Positions 17,244 to 28,727 of a stretch of 64,000 nucleotides of DNA are shown here, one piece after another. The position numbers and the translations under genes are program-made. The notes below the pieces were generated by a model. It was not told the DNA's origin. It made no database searches and saw only the letters and a program-made list of their open reading frames with translations. The DNA is from Syntrophobacterales bacterium (lineage in GTDB: Bacteria; Desulfobacterota; Syntrophia; Syntrophales; UBA5619): the NCBI GenBank assembly GCA_019429105.1, contig JAHYJE010000009.1, positions 20,109 to 84,108 of the forward strand, given 5' to 3'. The stretch's first letter is position 1. Every line of letters starts with the position of its first letter.

Positions 17244-18527
17244 ATGAACTTATTGCTTAAAGGCGGCAGGGTTATCGATCCCTCAACCGGCGTGGATCAG
17301 GTTCAAAACCTGCTGATCAAAAACGGGAAGATCGCCGGAAGGGGTGAGGAAGCGCAGGTTCTGAATGATCCGGAACTTGGCGTTATCGACATTACCGGGA
17401 AAACCGTGGTTCCGGGCCTGATCGACATGCACACCCATCTACGCGAACCGGGGGACGAGTACAAGGAAACCATTGCCTCGGGAAGCGAAGCGGCGGCGGC
17501 CGGCGGCTTCACCTCGATTGCCTGCATGCCGAATACGCATCCCGTCAACGACAACCGCTCCACGACAGAATTCATTCTGAAAAGGGCGGCGGAATGCGGA
17601 CTTGTAAATATCTATCCGCTTGCGGCGATCAGCCTGAAATCCGAGGGCGCAATACTTTCCGAATTCTGGGATCTCAAGGAAGCCGGCGCGGTCGGTTTTT
17701 CCGATGACGGCAAACCGGTCACAAACTCCGCCTTGATGCGCAGAGCCCTCGAATACGCCTCTTCCCTCGACATGCCGATCATCTCGCACTGCGAAGATGT
17801 CAACCTCTCGGCGGGAGGGGTGATGCACGAAGGCGCCGTCTCCGCGGAAATCGGGCTCATCGGCATTCCCGCGGCGGCGGAAGAGATAATGGTAGCCAGG
17901 GATATCCTGCTTGCCGAATATACCGGCGCCCGCATCCATATTGCCCATGTCAGCACAAAGGGCTCCGTTCGCCTTATCCGCGAGGCAAAGGCCCGGGGAA
18001 TCCGCGTCACCGCGGAGACGGCCCCCCATTACTTCATGCTGACCGATGAGGCGCTGCGCAACTTCGACACCTTCGCCAAGGTTTACCCGCCCCTGCGCGG
18101 GGAAAAGGATCGGGAAGCCATCCGGGAGGGGCTGAGCGATGGAACCATCGACACGATCGCCTCCGACCACGCCCCCCACGCCCGCACCGACAAGGAGCTG
18201 GAGTTCGACTATGCGGCAAACGGCATCACCGGCCTGGAGACCTCGCTTTCCCTTTCTCTCTCACTGGTTCAGGGGGGAACCCTCACCTTGCCCGAATTGA
18301 TCAAGAAAATGACGCTCAATCCCGCCCGGATTCTGCATGTCCCCAAGGGAACGCTCGCCGTCGGCGCAGACGCGGATATCACCGTCATCGACACCCAAAG
18401 GGAATGGATCGTCGATCCCCGGATGTTTCGCTCCCGCGGTAAAAACACCCCCTTTCAGGGACAGCAGCTTCGGGGGAAGGCCGTTCTGACCATTGTCGGC
18501 GGCGAAATACATTTTCGCGATCTCTGA
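17244..18527 (+). CDS. pyrC: Dihydroorotase
   Basis: Amidohydrolase of 427 residues that closes carbamoyl-aspartate to dihydroorotate. Type I (long, PyrC/allantoinase-like) dihydroorotase with the metal motif DMHTHLREPG (near 61-70), HCEDV near 180, HVSTKGS near 236 and SDHAPH near 308. The second metal-site region near 150 has GFSDDGKP. It completes the pyrR-pyrB-pyrC set. Confidence 0.95.
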   Translation: MNLLLKGGRVIDPSTGVDQVQNLLIKNGKIAGRGEEAQVLNDPELGVIDITGKTVVPGLIDMHTHLREPGDEYKETIASGSEAAAAGGFTSIACMPNTHPVNDNRSTTEFILKRAAECGLVNIYPLAAISLKSEGAILSEFWDLKEAGAVGFSDDGKPVTNSALMRRALEYASSLDMPIISHCEDVNLSAGGVMHEGAVSAEIGLIGIPAAAEEIMVARDILLAEYTGARIHIAHVSTKGSVRLIREAKARGIRVTAETAPHYFMLTDEALRNFDTFAKVYPPLRGEKDREAIREGLSDGTIDTIASDHAPHARTDKELEFDYAANGITGLETSLSLSLSLVQGGTLTLPELIKKMTLNPARILHVPKGTLAVGADADITVIDTQREWIVDPRMFRSRGKNTPFQGQQLRGKAVLTIVGGEIHFRDL

Positions 18528-18576
18528 GAAGCTTTAGCGTTTTAAAAAACTTCATTATTTAAGGCATTTACAATTA

Positions 18577-19350
18577 ATGAATGTCCGCATCCAGTGCAAG
18601 ACCGAGGCCATTGTCCTCAAGACCATCGACTATGGCGAATCGGATCAAATCGTTACCTTCTATACCCGCGAATACGGAAAGATCAAAGGGATCGCCAAGG
18701 GGGCGCGCCGCAGTAAAAAACGCTTCGTAAACGCCCTGGAACCGTTTTCCTGCTCGGAAATAAACTTTTCACGACAAAACCCCGAGCATCTTGATTTTAT
18801 CGATGGATGCGACGTGTCCTGCCACTTTCCGGAAATACGCTCCAACCTCGAAAAAACCCTTTCCGCCTCTTACCTGATTGAATTGATGGATCAGTTCACA
18901 CCGGAAAATAAAAAAAGCGAGGGTTCATTTCAACTGCTGCACGATTTTCTCGTGCTTTTGGAAAAGAGGTCCCCCTCAGACACTCTGTTGCGCTTTTTCG
19001 AGATCCGCCTGCTGAGAGTAGCCGGCTATGACCCGGTTCTTGATTACTGCCTCTCTTGCAGGATGCCGCTCGCAAACGGGACAACATACCGTTTTGACTC
19101 CGTAAAAGGCGGCATTGTCTGCAACTCCTGCAAGACGGGCAATGCCGACGCAATCCCCGTGTCGCTGGGAACGATTAAAACCCTGCTTATGGGACGGGAG
19201 CTGGAAACCGAAAACCTGGGGCGCTTGCTTTTAACAGCTCAATCCGCGGAGGAGAGCCGCCTTATCCTCAGCCATTTCATCCGCCATATCCTGGGACGCG
19301 AACTGAAATCCCTGCGGGTACTGAATGAAATAAACCGCCTGCAGAGATAG
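18577..19350 (+). CDS. recO: DNA repair protein RecO
   Basis: RecFOR pathway mediator of 257 residues that loads RecA on SSB-coated DNA. An OB fold occupies residues 1-80 (TEAIVLKTIDYGESDQIVTFYT). Unlike E. coli RecO it has a full zinc finger in the middle: CLSCRMP near 158 and CNSC near 188. It precedes glyQ, a common pairing (recO-glyQ-glyS). Confidence 0.93.
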   Translation: MNVRIQCKTEAIVLKTIDYGESDQIVTFYTREYGKIKGIAKGARRSKKRFVNALEPFSCSEINFSRQNPEHLDFIDGCDVSCHFPEIRSNLEKTLSASYLIELMDQFTPENKKSEGSFQLLHDFLVLLEKRSPSDTLLRFFEIRLLRVAGYDPVLDYCLSCRMPLANGTTYRFDSVKGGIVCNSCKTGNADAIPVSLGTIKTLLMGRELETENLGRLLLTAQSAEESRLILSHFIRHILGRELKSLRVLNEINRLQR

Positions 19351-19522
19351 TGGAAACCTCCGACCGGTTTTTTACTGTTTATTTTTCCATATAGCCAGCT
19401 TTTCAAAGGCGTGTTCGACGGCGTCAAACTGATCCGCTTGACATCAGGGTGGCAGCGTGTTAGAAGCCGCCCACGAAATGACTGTAATATCAAGAGAAAA
19501 TGCAATTTCAGAGGGAGGAAGT

Positions 19523-20392
19523 GTGACATTTCAGGAATTGATATTCGCCCTTCAGGGTTATTGGGCAAAACAGGGTTGCGTCATCCAGCAGCCCTATGAT
19601 GTGGAGGTGGGGGCAGGAACCTTCAACCCGGCCACCTTCCTGAGGGCGCTGGGACCGGAACCATGGCGGGTCGCCTACGTTGAACCATCGCGCCGGCCCA
19701 CGGACGGACGCTACGGGGAAAATCCCAATCGCCTTCAGCACTACTATCAGTACCAGGTAATCATGAAGCCCTCCCCCGAGAACATCCAGGAGTTGTACCT
19801 TGATTCCCTGAAAAGCTTCGGGATCGACCCCCTGCACCACGATATCCGGTTTGTTGAAGACAACTGGGAATCGCCGACTTTGGGCGCCTGGGGTCTGGGA
19901 TGGGAGGTATGGCTCGACGGTATGGAGATATCGCAGTTCACCTATTTCCAGCAGGTCGGCGGATTTGATTGCCGACCGGTCAGCGCCGAGCTTACCTACG
20001 GAACGGAGCGAATCGCTATGTACCTTCAGGGCGTGGACAACGTCTATGATCTCCAGTGGACGGAGAAAATCAAATACGGAGACGTCCACCATCAAAGCGA
20101 GGTGGAGTGGTCGGTTTACAATTTTGAGGTCGCCGACACCGACCAATTGCGGCAGTTGTTCGACATGTTCGAGAAGGAGGGCATCCGCGCCGCCGAAAAA
20201 GAACTGGCGCTCCCCGCTTACGACCACTGTCTGAAGTGTTCCCATGCCTTCAATATGCTGAACGCCCGCGGGGCGATCAGCGTTGCGGAAAGAACCAGCT
20301 ATATCGGCAGGGTCAGAAATCTCGCCCATCTCAGCGCGGAATGCTATCTGAAGCAGCGCGAAAAAAAGGGATATCCCCTTTTGAGCCGATAG
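19523..20392 (+). CDS. glyQ: Glycyl-tRNA synthetase alpha chain
   Basis: Catalytic chain of the heterotetrameric bacterial GlyRS (289 residues). Recognisable segments are [33 protein letters not shown] and [18 protein letters not shown]. The frame is open from 19457, but the conserved start and the GGAGG at 19514-19518 point to GTG 19523. A TTGACA at 19438-19443 with a weak downstream box (near 19461) could be its promoter. glyS begins 38 bases on. Confidence 0.94.
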   Translation: MTFQELIFALQGYWAKQGCVIQQPYDVEVGAGTFNPATFLRALGPEPWRVAYVEPSRRPTDGRYGENPNRLQHYYQYQVIMKPSPENIQELYLDSLKSFGIDPLHHDIRFVEDNWESPTLGAWGLGWEVWLDGMEISQFTYFQQVGGFDCRPVSAELTYGTERIAMYLQGVDNVYDLQWTEKIKYGDVHHQSEVEWSVYNFEVADTDQLRQLFDMFEKEGIRAAEKELALPAYDHCLKCSHAFNMLNARGAISVAERTSYIGRVRNLAHLSAECYLKQREKKGYPLLSR

Positions 20393-20430
20393 TGAACGCA
20401 AACGATAATTTAAAAACTGGAGAAAAATCA

Positions 20431-22500
20431 ATGGGCAAGGAACTGCTCCTCGAAATAGGAACCGAAGAAATACCAGCCGCCTTTTTTCCCAAGGCGCTGA
20501 CAGACATGGCGGAGATAGCCAAACGCGAGCTCGCCGATAGCCGCATCCCGCACGGGGCTGTTAAAACGCTGGGAACGCCCCGCCGCCTTTTTCTATCGGT
20601 TGCGGAGGTCGCCGAGCGGCAGGAGGATCAGGAAACCGAAAAGCTGGGGCCGGCCAAACGGGCCTGCTTTGACGAAACAGGGAATCCCACCCAGGCTGCC
20701 TCCGGTTTTGCCAGAGGACAGGGGATCGCCGTTTCCGAATTAGCAACAATCGTCACCCCGAAAGGGGAATATGTCTGCGCACGAAAAAAGATTGTCGGCG
20801 TGCCGACCGCAGAACTGCTGCCGGCAATATTGACAAAACTGATTTCCTCCCTCCCCTTTCGCAAATCCATGCGCTGGGCCGATTTTGATTTTCGCTTCGC
20901 GCGCCCCATTCACTGGCTGCTTGCCCTCTATGACGGGAAAATCATCAACTTTGGCATCGGGGGGGTGCAAAGCGGCAACATCAGTTATGGCCACCGTTTT
21001 ATGAGTCCCGCCGCATTTTCTCCGGCAAACGGCGAAGGGTACGTTTCCGAATTGCGGGAACGTTTTGTCATAGTCGATCCCGTCGAGCGGGAAGAAAAGA
21101 TCGCCAACGAGACAAAAAAGGCCGCCGAAAATGCCGGCGGCCACCTTTTCCCCGCGCCGGGGCTGCTTTCGATGGTTACCTTCCTGACCGAATATCCTAA
21201 CGTTGTTTGCGGAAGTTTTGATCCGGAGTATTTGAAACTGCCCCGGGAGGTTCTCACCACCACCATGATCTCCCATCAGAAATACTTCCCGCTTGTAGAT
21301 GGAAAGGGCTCGCTCCTTCCCCGCTTCATAACGGTCAACAATACGCTTCCCGATGATCCCGACGTTGTAAAACGCGGCAACGAAAGGGTTATCCGGGCCA
21401 GATTGGCCGATGCCCGGTTTTTCTTCGAGGCGGACAAAAAAATCACGCTGGAAACGCGCGTGGATGATCTGAAAAAGATAGTTTTTCACACGCTCTTGGG
21501 GACATCATATGAAAAAACACTGCGGTTCCAAGAACTTGCCGTATGGATCGCGGATATTGTCGCCCCTGCTGCCCTGCCCCGCGTAAAGAGGGCGGCCCTC
21601 CTCGCCAAGGCCGATCTGGGTACGCAGATGGTCGGGGAATTTGCCGAACTCCAGGGGATCATGGGGCGTGAATACGCGCTCCTTTCCGGCGAAGATCCGC
21701 TTGTGGCAAAGGCCCTTTACGAACATTATCTGCCCATTGTGGCCGGAGGCGAGCTCCCGGAAACGGAGGAAGGCGCCATTATCGGCATTGCCGACAAACT
21801 GGATTCCATTTGCGGGTTCTTTGCCGTCGGCCAGCTGCCGACAGGAACAGCCGATCCCTACGCGCTCAGGCGACAGGCGCTCGGCATTATCAACATCATT
21901 CTCGCCAAGCGCTACCCCCTTTCCTTAGGCGCAATGATCGACAAGAGTCTGGGAATCCTCGCCCCGCTCTTAAAAAAGCCGGCGAGTGAGACAAAAGAAG
22001 CCGTCTTGGAATTCTTCAAAGGCCGCCTGCAGAATCAGCTCGCCGCCCAGTCTTTTTCCTACGACGTAATTGACGCCGTTTTGTCCACCGGCATTGACGA
22101 TCTTGTCTCAACGTACGAAAAGATCGAGGCGATGGAGACCTTCAAGGCCGACAAGACTTATCTAACCCTGGCGCTTGCCTTCAAGCGGGTCGAAAATATC
22201 ACCCGCGGCTTTGGCGCCGGTTCGGTTCATCCCGAAGCATTTTGCACGCCGGAAGAAAAACGCCTCCACGAATCATTTCTGGCAATCAGGGAAACCGTTT
22301 TTAAAGACATTGCCGACGGCGATTACAGCAGAGCACTCAATAACATCGCCCGCCTGCAGAAACCGGTGGACGAATTCTTTGACACCGTTCTGGTCATGGC
22401 CGAAGAGGAGGAGATACGCGTTAACCGCCTGTCGCTTCTCAAGAATATCTCCGTTCTTTTCCACAAATTGGCCGACTTTTCAAAAATTGTAACTGAGTAA
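20431..22500 (+). CDS. glyS: Glycyl-tRNA synthetase beta chain
   Basis: Large tRNA-binding subunit of GlyRS, 689 residues from the ATG at 20431, matching the usual length. The start MGKELLLEIGTEEIPAAF is diagnostic. An HD-like domain and a C-terminal anticodon-binding domain (ALxRVENI type, FKRVENITRGF near 585) follow. The longer open frame upstream overlaps glyQ and is not used. Confidence 0.95.
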   Translation: MGKELLLEIGTEEIPAAFFPKALTDMAEIAKRELADSRIPHGAVKTLGTPRRLFLSVAEVAERQEDQETEKLGPAKRACFDETGNPTQAASGFARGQGIAVSELATIVTPKGEYVCARKKIVGVPTAELLPAILTKLISSLPFRKSMRWADFDFRFARPIHWLLALYDGKIINFGIGGVQSGNISYGHRFMSPAAFSPANGEGYVSELRERFVIVDPVEREEKIANETKKAAENAGGHLFPAPGLLSMVTFLTEYPNVVCGSFDPEYLKLPREVLTTTMISHQKYFPLVDGKGSLLPRFITVNNTLPDDPDVVKRGNERVIRARLADARFFFEADKKITLETRVDDLKKIVFHTLLGTSYEKTLRFQELAVWIADIVAPAALPRVKRAALLAKADLGTQMVGEFAELQGIMGREYALLSGEDPLVAKALYEHYLPIVAGGELPETEEGAIIGIADKLDSICGFFAVGQLPTGTADPYALRRQALGIINIILAKRYPLSLGAMIDKSLGILAPLLKKPASETKEAVLEFFKGRLQNQLAAQSFSYDVIDAVLSTGIDDLVSTYEKIEAMETFKADKTYLTLALAFKRVENITRGFGAGSVHPEAFCTPEEKRLHESFLAIRETVFKDIADGDYSRALNNIARLQKPVDEFFDTVLVMAEEEEIRVNRLSLLKNISVLFHKLADFSKIVTE

Positions 22501-22706
22501 GGTTATTGGGACGATTTCACAAAATCTCGTCTTTAAAAAATATCATTGCAATTCGGCAAGATAATGCATTATCATTCGCGGCGATTTGCTATTTCAACTA
22601 ACATCCTCTAAATGGCAACATCATTGGATAATTATGGCAAATGGCGCCCTCAAAATTAAAAGGAACACAAAAGGGGAAAAACGGCAGCTTCTAAAGGGAG
22701 GCATTG

Positions 22707-25001
22707 ATGGCATACCAGCCCCAAAGTACCGATATAAGAGATCTTGAAGAAAAACTGCAACTCCGGCAGGCGCTTTTGGAGATCACCAACCGCATCCACG
22801 CCGCCCAGAATATCAAGCAGATCCTCGTTGACCTCAGAGATGGGATTTTAAACCTGTTTAATGCCCACTCGCTCACCATCTACGTCGTGGATCGCACCCG
22901 CAATGAGATATATTCCATGTTTCTCGTCGGCGCGCAGGTCAAGGAAATCCGCGTTCCCATCAGCAATAAAAGCATCTCCGGATTTGTCGCCAATACCGGA
23001 AAAATAGTAAATATAGTTGATGTTTACGATCTCGAAGAGCTAAAGAAAATCGACCGTGAACTCTGTTTTGATGCAAGCTGGGACAAAAAAACAGGGTTTC
23101 GCACCAGACAAGTGCTGGCCGCTCCGATCTTTCACAATAAAACCCTGATGGGGGTTATTCAAATCCTGAACAAAAAAGTAGGCGTCGGCAGATTTTCCGA
23201 TGATGAAACCGGTTTCGTCAAAGAAATATCCGAAGTTCTCGGCATCGCTTTCTTCAATCAGGAGCGCTTCACAAGGCGCCGCAAAACCCGCTTTGACTAT
23301 TTGATAAGTCACGACCTGCTAAAGGATGAAGAACTCGAGACCGCCTGGGAGGAATCGCGAGAGGCCAAGGAGACCGTCGAAAACTTCATAATGAGTAAAT
23401 ATAAAATCTCCAAAGAGGACCTTGGCCGTTCCCTGGCGGAGTTTTTCAACTGCCGGTTCGTTCCTTTTTCCGACAAGACGCCCATTCCCGGAGATTTGCT
23501 GGTCAATCTGAAGATGGAATTTCTCCGCAGGGAGCTTTGGGTGCCGCTGGAAAAAAAGGATGGGGTAATCAACATCATCATTGACGACCCCAACAACATC
23601 CTCAAGCGGGACATGATTGAAAACCTTCTGAAAACAAAGTCTGTCAAATACGACGTTTCCCTGCCGGAAGATATCCTCAAATTTGTAAGACATTTCTACC
23701 AGTCATCCGGCGATGAAAGCACCCTGAGCGATATCCTCGAAAAACTGGATGCGGAAGAGCAGGTTGTAGAAGAGGACAGCAATGCCGTCACCGAGTCCGA
23801 CAGCGTCATCATGCAGCTCGTCAACAAGATTATCCTCGACGCCCAGAACAAACGAGCCTCGGATATTCATATTGAACCAAATATAGGCAAGAGAAACGTG
23901 GAGGTGCGCTACCGGGTCGATGGAAATTGCGCAATCTACCAGACACTTCCTTTCAATTACCGGGCCGCGGTGATCTCCAGGATCAAGATCATGTCCAATC
24001 TGGACATTACCGTAAAGCGTCTCCCCCAGGACGGAAAAATCAAGTTCAAGAAACCGGGTGGCGATGACCTCGAACTGCGCGTCGCCACCATCCCGACGCA
24101 AGGAGGGGTAGAGGATGTCGTCATGAGAATCCTGGCCAAGGCCGGCGATACGCTCCCGCTTACCGCCATGGGAATGTCCGAACGCAACTTCCGGGAAATG
24201 ACGGCTATTATCAACAAGCCCTACGGCATGGTGCTGGTGGTGGGGCCAACCGGTTCCGGAAAAACGACAACGCTGCATGCGGCGCTGCACGAGATCAATA
24301 CCCCGGACAAGAAGATCTGGACGGCGGAGGATCCTGTCGAAATAACCCAGTACGGGCTCCGGCAGGTGCAGGTGCAGTCGAAGATCGGTTTTGACTTCGC
24401 CGCGGCCATGCGCGCCTTTCTCCGCGCCGATCCGGATGTGATCATGGTCGGCGAAATGCGCGATTTTGAAACGGCCAAAACCGGCGTCGAGGCATCCCTG
24501 ACCGGCCATCTCGTCTTCAGTACGCTCCACACCAACAGCGCCCCGGAAACTATTGTCCGGCTTTTGGACATGGGGATCGACCCGCTCAATTTCGCCGACG
24601 CCCTTTTGGGGATTTTGGCCCAGCGTCTCGTCAGAACCCTCTGCAAAAAGTGCAAGGAGGCCTACCATCCCGATCGCACCGAATTTGACGAGATTGTCCA
24701 GGTTTACGGCGAAAAATCTTTTCAGAGACTCAACATCGCCTACAATGACGACTTAAAGCTTTACCGGCCCAAAGGCTGTGAAGCCTGTGATAATACAGGG
24801 TACAAGGGCAGGATGGGAATACACGAACTGCTGATCGCCACCGATGAAATAAAACGGCTCATTCAGAAACATGCGACGGTCGAGGAGATGCGCGATATTG
24901 GGATGGAGCAGGGGATGACTACCCTCCTTCAGGACGGAATTTACAAGGCATTTCAGGGACATACCGACATAAAACAGGTGGAGCGGGTCTGTATCAAGTA
25001 A
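22707..25001 (+). CDS. GspE/PilB-type secretion ATPase with N-terminal GAF domain
   Basis: Fusion protein of 764 residues. Residues about 20-165 form a GAF sensor domain; about 195-340 resemble the MshEN/GspE N-terminal domain ([15 protein letters not shown]); the rest is a type II/IV pilus ATPase with Walker [11 protein letters not shown] (near 512), Asp box, Walker [15 protein letters not shown] (near 574), His box TLHTNSA and a tetracysteine zinc site (CKKCKEAY near 649, [11 protein letters not shown] near 690). It would power pilus or pseudopilus assembly in response to a ligand. It stands alone, without pilM-Q, pilC or gsp genes. ATG 22707 follows AAAGGGAGG; a TTG just before is ignored. 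It overlaps the end of mutS by 8 bases, tail to tail. Confidence 0.85.
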   Translation: MAYQPQSTDIRDLEEKLQLRQALLEITNRIHAAQNIKQILVDLRDGILNLFNAHSLTIYVVDRTRNEIYSMFLVGAQVKEIRVPISNKSISGFVANTGKIVNIVDVYDLEELKKIDRELCFDASWDKKTGFRTRQVLAAPIFHNKTLMGVIQILNKKVGVGRFSDDETGFVKEISEVLGIAFFNQERFTRRRKTRFDYLISHDLLKDEELETAWEESREAKETVENFIMSKYKISKEDLGRSLAEFFNCRFVPFSDKTPIPGDLLVNLKMEFLRRELWVPLEKKDGVINIIIDDPNNILKRDMIENLLKTKSVKYDVSLPEDILKFVRHFYQSSGDESTLSDILEKLDAEEQVVEEDSNAVTESDSVIMQLVNKIILDAQNKRASDIHIEPNIGKRNVEVRYRVDGNCAIYQTLPFNYRAAVISRIKIMSNLDITVKRLPQDGKIKFKKPGGDDLELRVATIPTQGGVEDVVMRILAKAGDTLPLTAMGMSERNFREMTAIINKPYGMVLVVGPTGSGKTTTLHAALHEINTPDKKIWTAEDPVEITQYGLRQVQVQSKIGFDFAAAMRAFLRADPDVIMVGEMRDFETAKTGVEASLTGHLVFSTLHTNSAPETIVRLLDMGIDPLNFADALLGILAQRLVRTLCKKCKEAYHPDRTEFDEIVQVYGEKSFQRLNIAYNDDLKLYRPKGCEACDNTGYKGRMGIHELLIATDEIKRLIQKHATVEEMRDIGMEQGMTTLLQDGIYKAFQGHTDIKQVERVCIK

Positions 25002-27621
25002 GGCGTTTCTTCCAGTCGCTGATCTGTTGCAGCGCCGCAAGCGGCGTCATGTTCAAGACATCGCTTTTCGTTATCTCATCCAATACCCAATCCTTTTCCG
25101 GCTGGAAAAGATTGAGTTGATTGTCGTTTTGCCGTTTCGTCTTTTTGCCGCGGGCGATCTTCGGCATTCCGGCTTCATCCAGCTCCCCCTTTTCCAGATT
25201 GAGAAGTATTTCCTTTGCCCGTGCAATAACCTCCTCGGGGACACCGGCCAGACGGGCAACCTGGATGCCATAGCTGCGGTTGGCGCCCCCGGTGATGATC
25301 TTCCGGAGAAATATTATCTTCTCCCCCCATTCCCGGACGGCAACATTGAAATTACTGACACCCTCCTTGGTTGCGGCAAGATCGGTAAGTTCATGGTAAT
25401 GGGTGGCAAAAAGCGTTCGGGCGCCCAGCGCCGGTGAATCGTGGATGTATTCCGCAGTCGCCCAGGCGATGCTCAGACCGTCAAAAGTGCTGGTGCCGCG
25501 ACCGACCTCATCGAGAATGATTAGGCTTCTTTTCGTGGCGCTCTTGAGTATCTCCGCCACCTCGGTCATCTCCACCATGAAGGTGCTCTGTCCGCGGGCC
25601 AGGTTGTCGGCCGCCCCGATGCGGGTAAAAATCCGATCGACAACGCCGATTCGGGCCTTCGCCGCAGGGACAAAACTGCCGGCCTGAGCCATGAGCACGA
25701 TCAGCGCCACCTGCCGAATATATGTTGATTTGCCAGCCATGTTCGGGCCGGTAATAATCAAAAAACGATTTTTATCCATATCCAGGAGGATGTCATTGGG
25801 CACAAAGCCGCTTCCCCCTGCAAGGCTTTCCACGACTGGATGACGACCGTCGGCAATCTCGATTGTCTCCCCCTCGTCAACAACCGGACAGCAGTAGCCG
25901 CGCCGCTCGGCAACCTCGGCCAGCGAGGCGATGGCGTCAAGATCGGCAATGCAGGCTGCCGTTCTCTGGATTCTTGGTATCTCCAGCGCTGCCTTGTCCC
26001 GGATTCCGACAAATATCTCATATTCCCTCTCCTGCAGGCGCTCCTCGGCATGCAGAACGGTCCCTTCATACCCCTTTAGTTCCTCGTTTATATACCGCTC
26101 GGCATTGACCAGCGTCTGCTTGCGGATATAATCCGGGGGCGCCAGCGCAGAATTGGCCTTTGTTATTTCAATATAATAACCAAAAACACTGTTGAAGCCG
26201 ACTCTCAGCGAGTTTATCCCCGTCCGCCGCCTTTCCTTCTCCTCAAGGGCGGCGATCCACTTTTTCCCGTCACGGGCAACTGAGATCAGACCATCGAGCT
26301 CCGGATCATAGCCTTCCCGGACGATTCCCCCCTCGCGGATCGTAAAAGGCGGGGCATCTACAATGGCGTTTTCAATTAATTCACGGAGATCCTGCATCTC
26401 ATCGATCCCGTCATGAATGGTCTTTAAGAGCGGCGCCTCACAACCGGCGATCAGGGTGCGGATTTTCGGAAGAACCGCAAACGAAGTCTTCAGCGCGACG
26501 AGGTCGCGACCGTTGGCAAGACCGACGGAGATTCGGCTGCCGAGCCTCTCCATATCGTAAACAGAATGGAGGGCAAAGCGGAGCGATTCGCGAAGCAGAT
26601 GTTCTTCCTTTATTTCCGAAACGGCAGCCAGCCTCTCCCGAATGCGCAGGGGATCGCGCAACGGGCGCCCCAGCCACCAGCGAAGTCTCCTTGCGCCGGG
26701 CGCTGTTACCGTTTCGTCAATTACACTAAAAAGTGAATTCCCTTTTTTGCCGTCGGAAATGGTGGAGAAGAGTTCGAGATTCCTCTCCGCCGTCCCGTCC
26801 AGCACCAGGCAATCGGCACTCTGATGCCAGGAAAGGGAGTTTATATGACGGAGGCGATCCTTCTGGGTCTCGATCATATAAGCAAGCACCGCGCCTGCCG
26901 CCCCCAGTGCCGCCGGATGGTCTTTCAGGGACATCCCCGAAATTTTTTCCTCGGAGAAATGGCGATATATAACGTCTTCGGCCGTTTGCGCTGCAAAATA
27001 CCCGGAAGGAAAGCGGTTTACCAGACAACGACCCGCCCCCCTTCCCTCTCCGGAGATATTCATAATCAGGCTTTCATCGCCCAGCTCCTGATTTACCAGC
27101 AGCTCGCTGATCTCGAGCCCCGCGGTCTGCACCAGAAACAACTCGCGATCGCCCGTTTCGGCTATGCGGAATTCCCCCGTGGAGATATCGACAAAGGCCA
27201 GCGCGTATTTTCCGGCGGCTTTCGTAAGCGCGGCAAGATAGTTATTCTCCTTCGCTTTCAGGTTCGCGTCATCGAGCAGCAGTCCGGGGGTGACGACGCG
27301 CACCACCTCGCGCCTGACCACCCCTTTGGCAAGCTTTGGGTCCTCGACCTGTTCGCAGACAGCCACCTTGAACCCTTTTTCGATCAGCTTTGTGATGTAT
27401 GAAGATACCGCGTGATAGGGAAAACCGCAGAGAGGAACTGCATCCTTGCTGTTTTTGTTTCTTGACGTCAGTGTTATTTCGAGCGCCTTCGAGGCCGTCA
27501 GGGCGTCCTCGAAGAACATCTCGTAAAAATCGCCCATGCGGAACAGGAGGATGCTGTCCGGATAACTGCTCTTGACCTCGGCATACTGCTTCATTGCCGG
27601 GGTCAGATCGCTCACTCCCAT
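24994..27621 (-). CDS. mutS: DNA mismatch repair protein MutS
   Basis: MutS of 875 residues. The mismatch-recognition FYEMFFEDA motif is at about 31-39 (F-x-E), the connector and lever domains follow, Walker A is [13 protein letters not shown] near 622, and [16 protein letters not shown] and THYHEL complete the ATPase. The C-terminus has a basic segment (GKKTKRQ). Its gene starts inside the end of the small membrane-protein gene (10-base overlap), and its end overlaps the convergent secretion ATPase gene by 8 bases. No mutL is nearby. Confidence 0.97.
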   Translation of the reverse strand: MGVSDLTPAMKQYAEVKSSYPDSILLFRMGDFYEMFFEDALTASKALEITLTSRNKNSKDAVPLCGFPYHAVSSYITKLIEKGFKVAVCEQVEDPKLAKGVVRREVVRVVTPGLLLDDANLKAKENNYLAALTKAAGKYALAFVDISTGEFRIAETGDRELFLVQTAGLEISELLVNQELGDESLIMNISGEGRGAGRCLVNRFPSGYFAAQTAEDVIYRHFSEEKISGMSLKDHPAALGAAGAVLAYMIETQKDRLRHINSLSWHQSADCLVLDGTAERNLELFSTISDGKKGNSLFSVIDETVTAPGARRLRWWLGRPLRDPLRIRERLAAVSEIKEEHLLRESLRFALHSVYDMERLGSRISVGLANGRDLVALKTSFAVLPKIRTLIAGCEAPLLKTIHDGIDEMQDLRELIENAIVDAPPFTIREGGIVREGYDPELDGLISVARDGKKWIAALEEKERRRTGINSLRVGFNSVFGYYIEITKANSALAPPDYIRKQTLVNAERYINEELKGYEGTVLHAEERLQEREYEIFVGIRDKAALEIPRIQRTAACIADLDAIASLAEVAERRGYCCPVVDEGETIEIADGRHPVVESLAGGSGFVPNDILLDMDKNRFLIITGPNMAGKSTYIRQVALIVLMAQAGSFVPAAKARIGVVDRIFTRIGAADNLARGQSTFMVEMTEVAEILKSATKRSLIILDEVGRGTSTFDGLSIAWATAEYIHDSPALGARTLFATHYHELTDLAATKEGVSNFNVAVREWGEKIIFLRKIITGGANRSYGIQVARLAGVPEEVIARAKEILLNLEKGELDEAGMPKIARGKKTKRQNDNQLNLFQPEKDWVLDEITKSDVLNMTPLAALQQISDWKKRLT

Positions 27622-28013
27622 TTTCCGCCCCGTTTTTGCAGATCTATATAATCGTAGCGCTCCACCCGACCCTTTCCGCCGATGAAGAGATTCAAGAGCC
27701 AGCTTACACCGCCGATAATGATCGCCCCGAAGACGGCAGTCCAGAAATCCCGAACATCAAAGCCGACAACAAGGGCGGAAACTATCTTCAGCAAAAAGGC
27801 GTTTACCACAAAGGTGAAAAGACCGAGGGAGAGGATGTTGATAGGAAGGGTTAGAATGATCAAAAGCGGGCGCAGCAACGCGTTCAGAATGCCGAGGAGC
27901 CCGGCGGCAAAGAGCGCCGGCAGAAATCCGCCGACGTGAATGCCGTCCAGAAACCAGGATGAAGCCAGAACAGCCGCCGTCAACACCAGCCAGCGCAGAA
28001 GCACACCTCTCAC
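27612..28013 (-). CDS. Small four-TM membrane protein of the phage holin IV / YvlD family
   Basis: A 133-residue protein with four hydrophobic helices (about 8-26, 30-52, 57-80 and 92-112). The pattern [29 protein letters not shown] is characteristic of the PF04020 group, named for mycobacteriophage holins but widespread on bacterial chromosomes. The role is unknown. It overlaps mutS by 10 bases and is likely co-transcribed with it. Confidence 0.8.
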   Translation of the reverse strand: MRGVLLRWLVLTAAVLASSWFLDGIHVGGFLPALFAAGLLGILNALLRPLLIILTLPINILSLGLFTFVVNAFLLKIVSALVVGFDVRDFWTAVFGAIIIGGVSWLLNLFIGGKGRVERYDYIDLQKRGGKWE

Positions 28014-28101
28014 AGCGATAACCCCTCTTTTCCGATAAAAACGCCCCTGCCCGGAGCGAACACAACGAATAATGAAAACGAAGTTTAATTTTCCCAGTCT
28101 T

Positions 28102-28137
28102 CTTCTCGTTTCTCCGCTGAAGCTTGAAAACGAGAAG
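28102..28137. repeat. 10-base inverted repeat between rubrerythrin and the holin-like gene
   Basis: Arms CTTCTCGTTT (28102-28111) and AAACGAGAAG (28128-28137) are perfect, with a 16-base loop. No T-run follows on either strand, so it is not a standard intrinsic terminator; it could be a weak terminator, an mRNA end or an operator for the minus-strand gene downstream. Confidence 0.4.
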
Positions 28138-28169
28138 CGCCTAAATACCAGCCGCAGAGCGGCGGCATT

Positions 28170-28658
28170 TTAATAGGCCTTGAATTTTTCCTTGCCGGCG
28201 CCGCAAACCGGACAGCTCTCCGGGAGGACTCCATCGGCGATGTAACCGCAAATCAGGCACACATAATAAGCCGTTTCCCGCTCTTCGAGGAGATGGTTCA
28301 TGGCCTCCTTGTAGAGTTTTGCGTGCGTCTCTTCCACGTCCCGGCTCTGGCTGAAATGAAGAACCGCGGCCTGGTTTCCCTCCGCTTCGGCCTCCTTGAC
28401 AAACTGGTTGTAGGCTACTGCCGCCACCCCCCGTTCAGACTGAAAACTCTCGGCAAGATTACCTTCGGTCGTCTTTATCTCCTTGAGCGCCCTCAGCGCC
28501 CGCTTGCCATGAATCTCTTCCGAAAAAGAAATCACCCGAAAGAGCTTCGCTATCTGCGGCAAACTTTCTTCGTCCGCCTTTTCCGCATAAACCTTCAGCC
28601 GCAGGGCCGCTTTGGCCTCGCCTGCATAGGCCTGCTGCAGGGCCTCTTTTGTTCCCAT
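28170..28658 (-). CDS. rbr: Rubrerythrin
   Basis: Peroxide-reducing non-haem diiron protein of 162 residues. The ferritin-like four-helix domain covers 1-125 with carboxylate/His ligand motifs (EIHGKRAL near 46-53 and VEETHAKLYKEA near 108-119). A C-terminal rubredoxin domain carries CLICGYIADG and CPVCGAGKE. It protects anaerobes from peroxide, taking electrons from rubredoxin. The rubredoxin gene lies just upstream (28728-28889) on the same strand. Confidence 0.94.
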   Translation of the reverse strand: MGTKEALQQAYAGEAKAALRLKVYAEKADEESLPQIAKLFRVISFSEEIHGKRALRALKEIKTTEGNLAESFQSERGVAAVAYNQFVKEAEAEGNQAAVLHFSQSRDVEETHAKLYKEAMNHLLEERETAYYVCLICGYIADGVLPESCPVCGAGKEKFKAY

Positions 28659-28727
28659 AACAAATCCTCGGTATCAGGCAAAATCAAAAAAATAAACTCC
28701 CCGGACAGGGCAGCCGACGATAATATT

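Noticed and set aside
22613..22628. A sigma54-like sequence (TGGCA then TTGG) before the GAF/GspE ATPase
   Set aside because: The -12 element reads GG instead of the required GC, and spacing is only approximate, so it does not meet the consensus.
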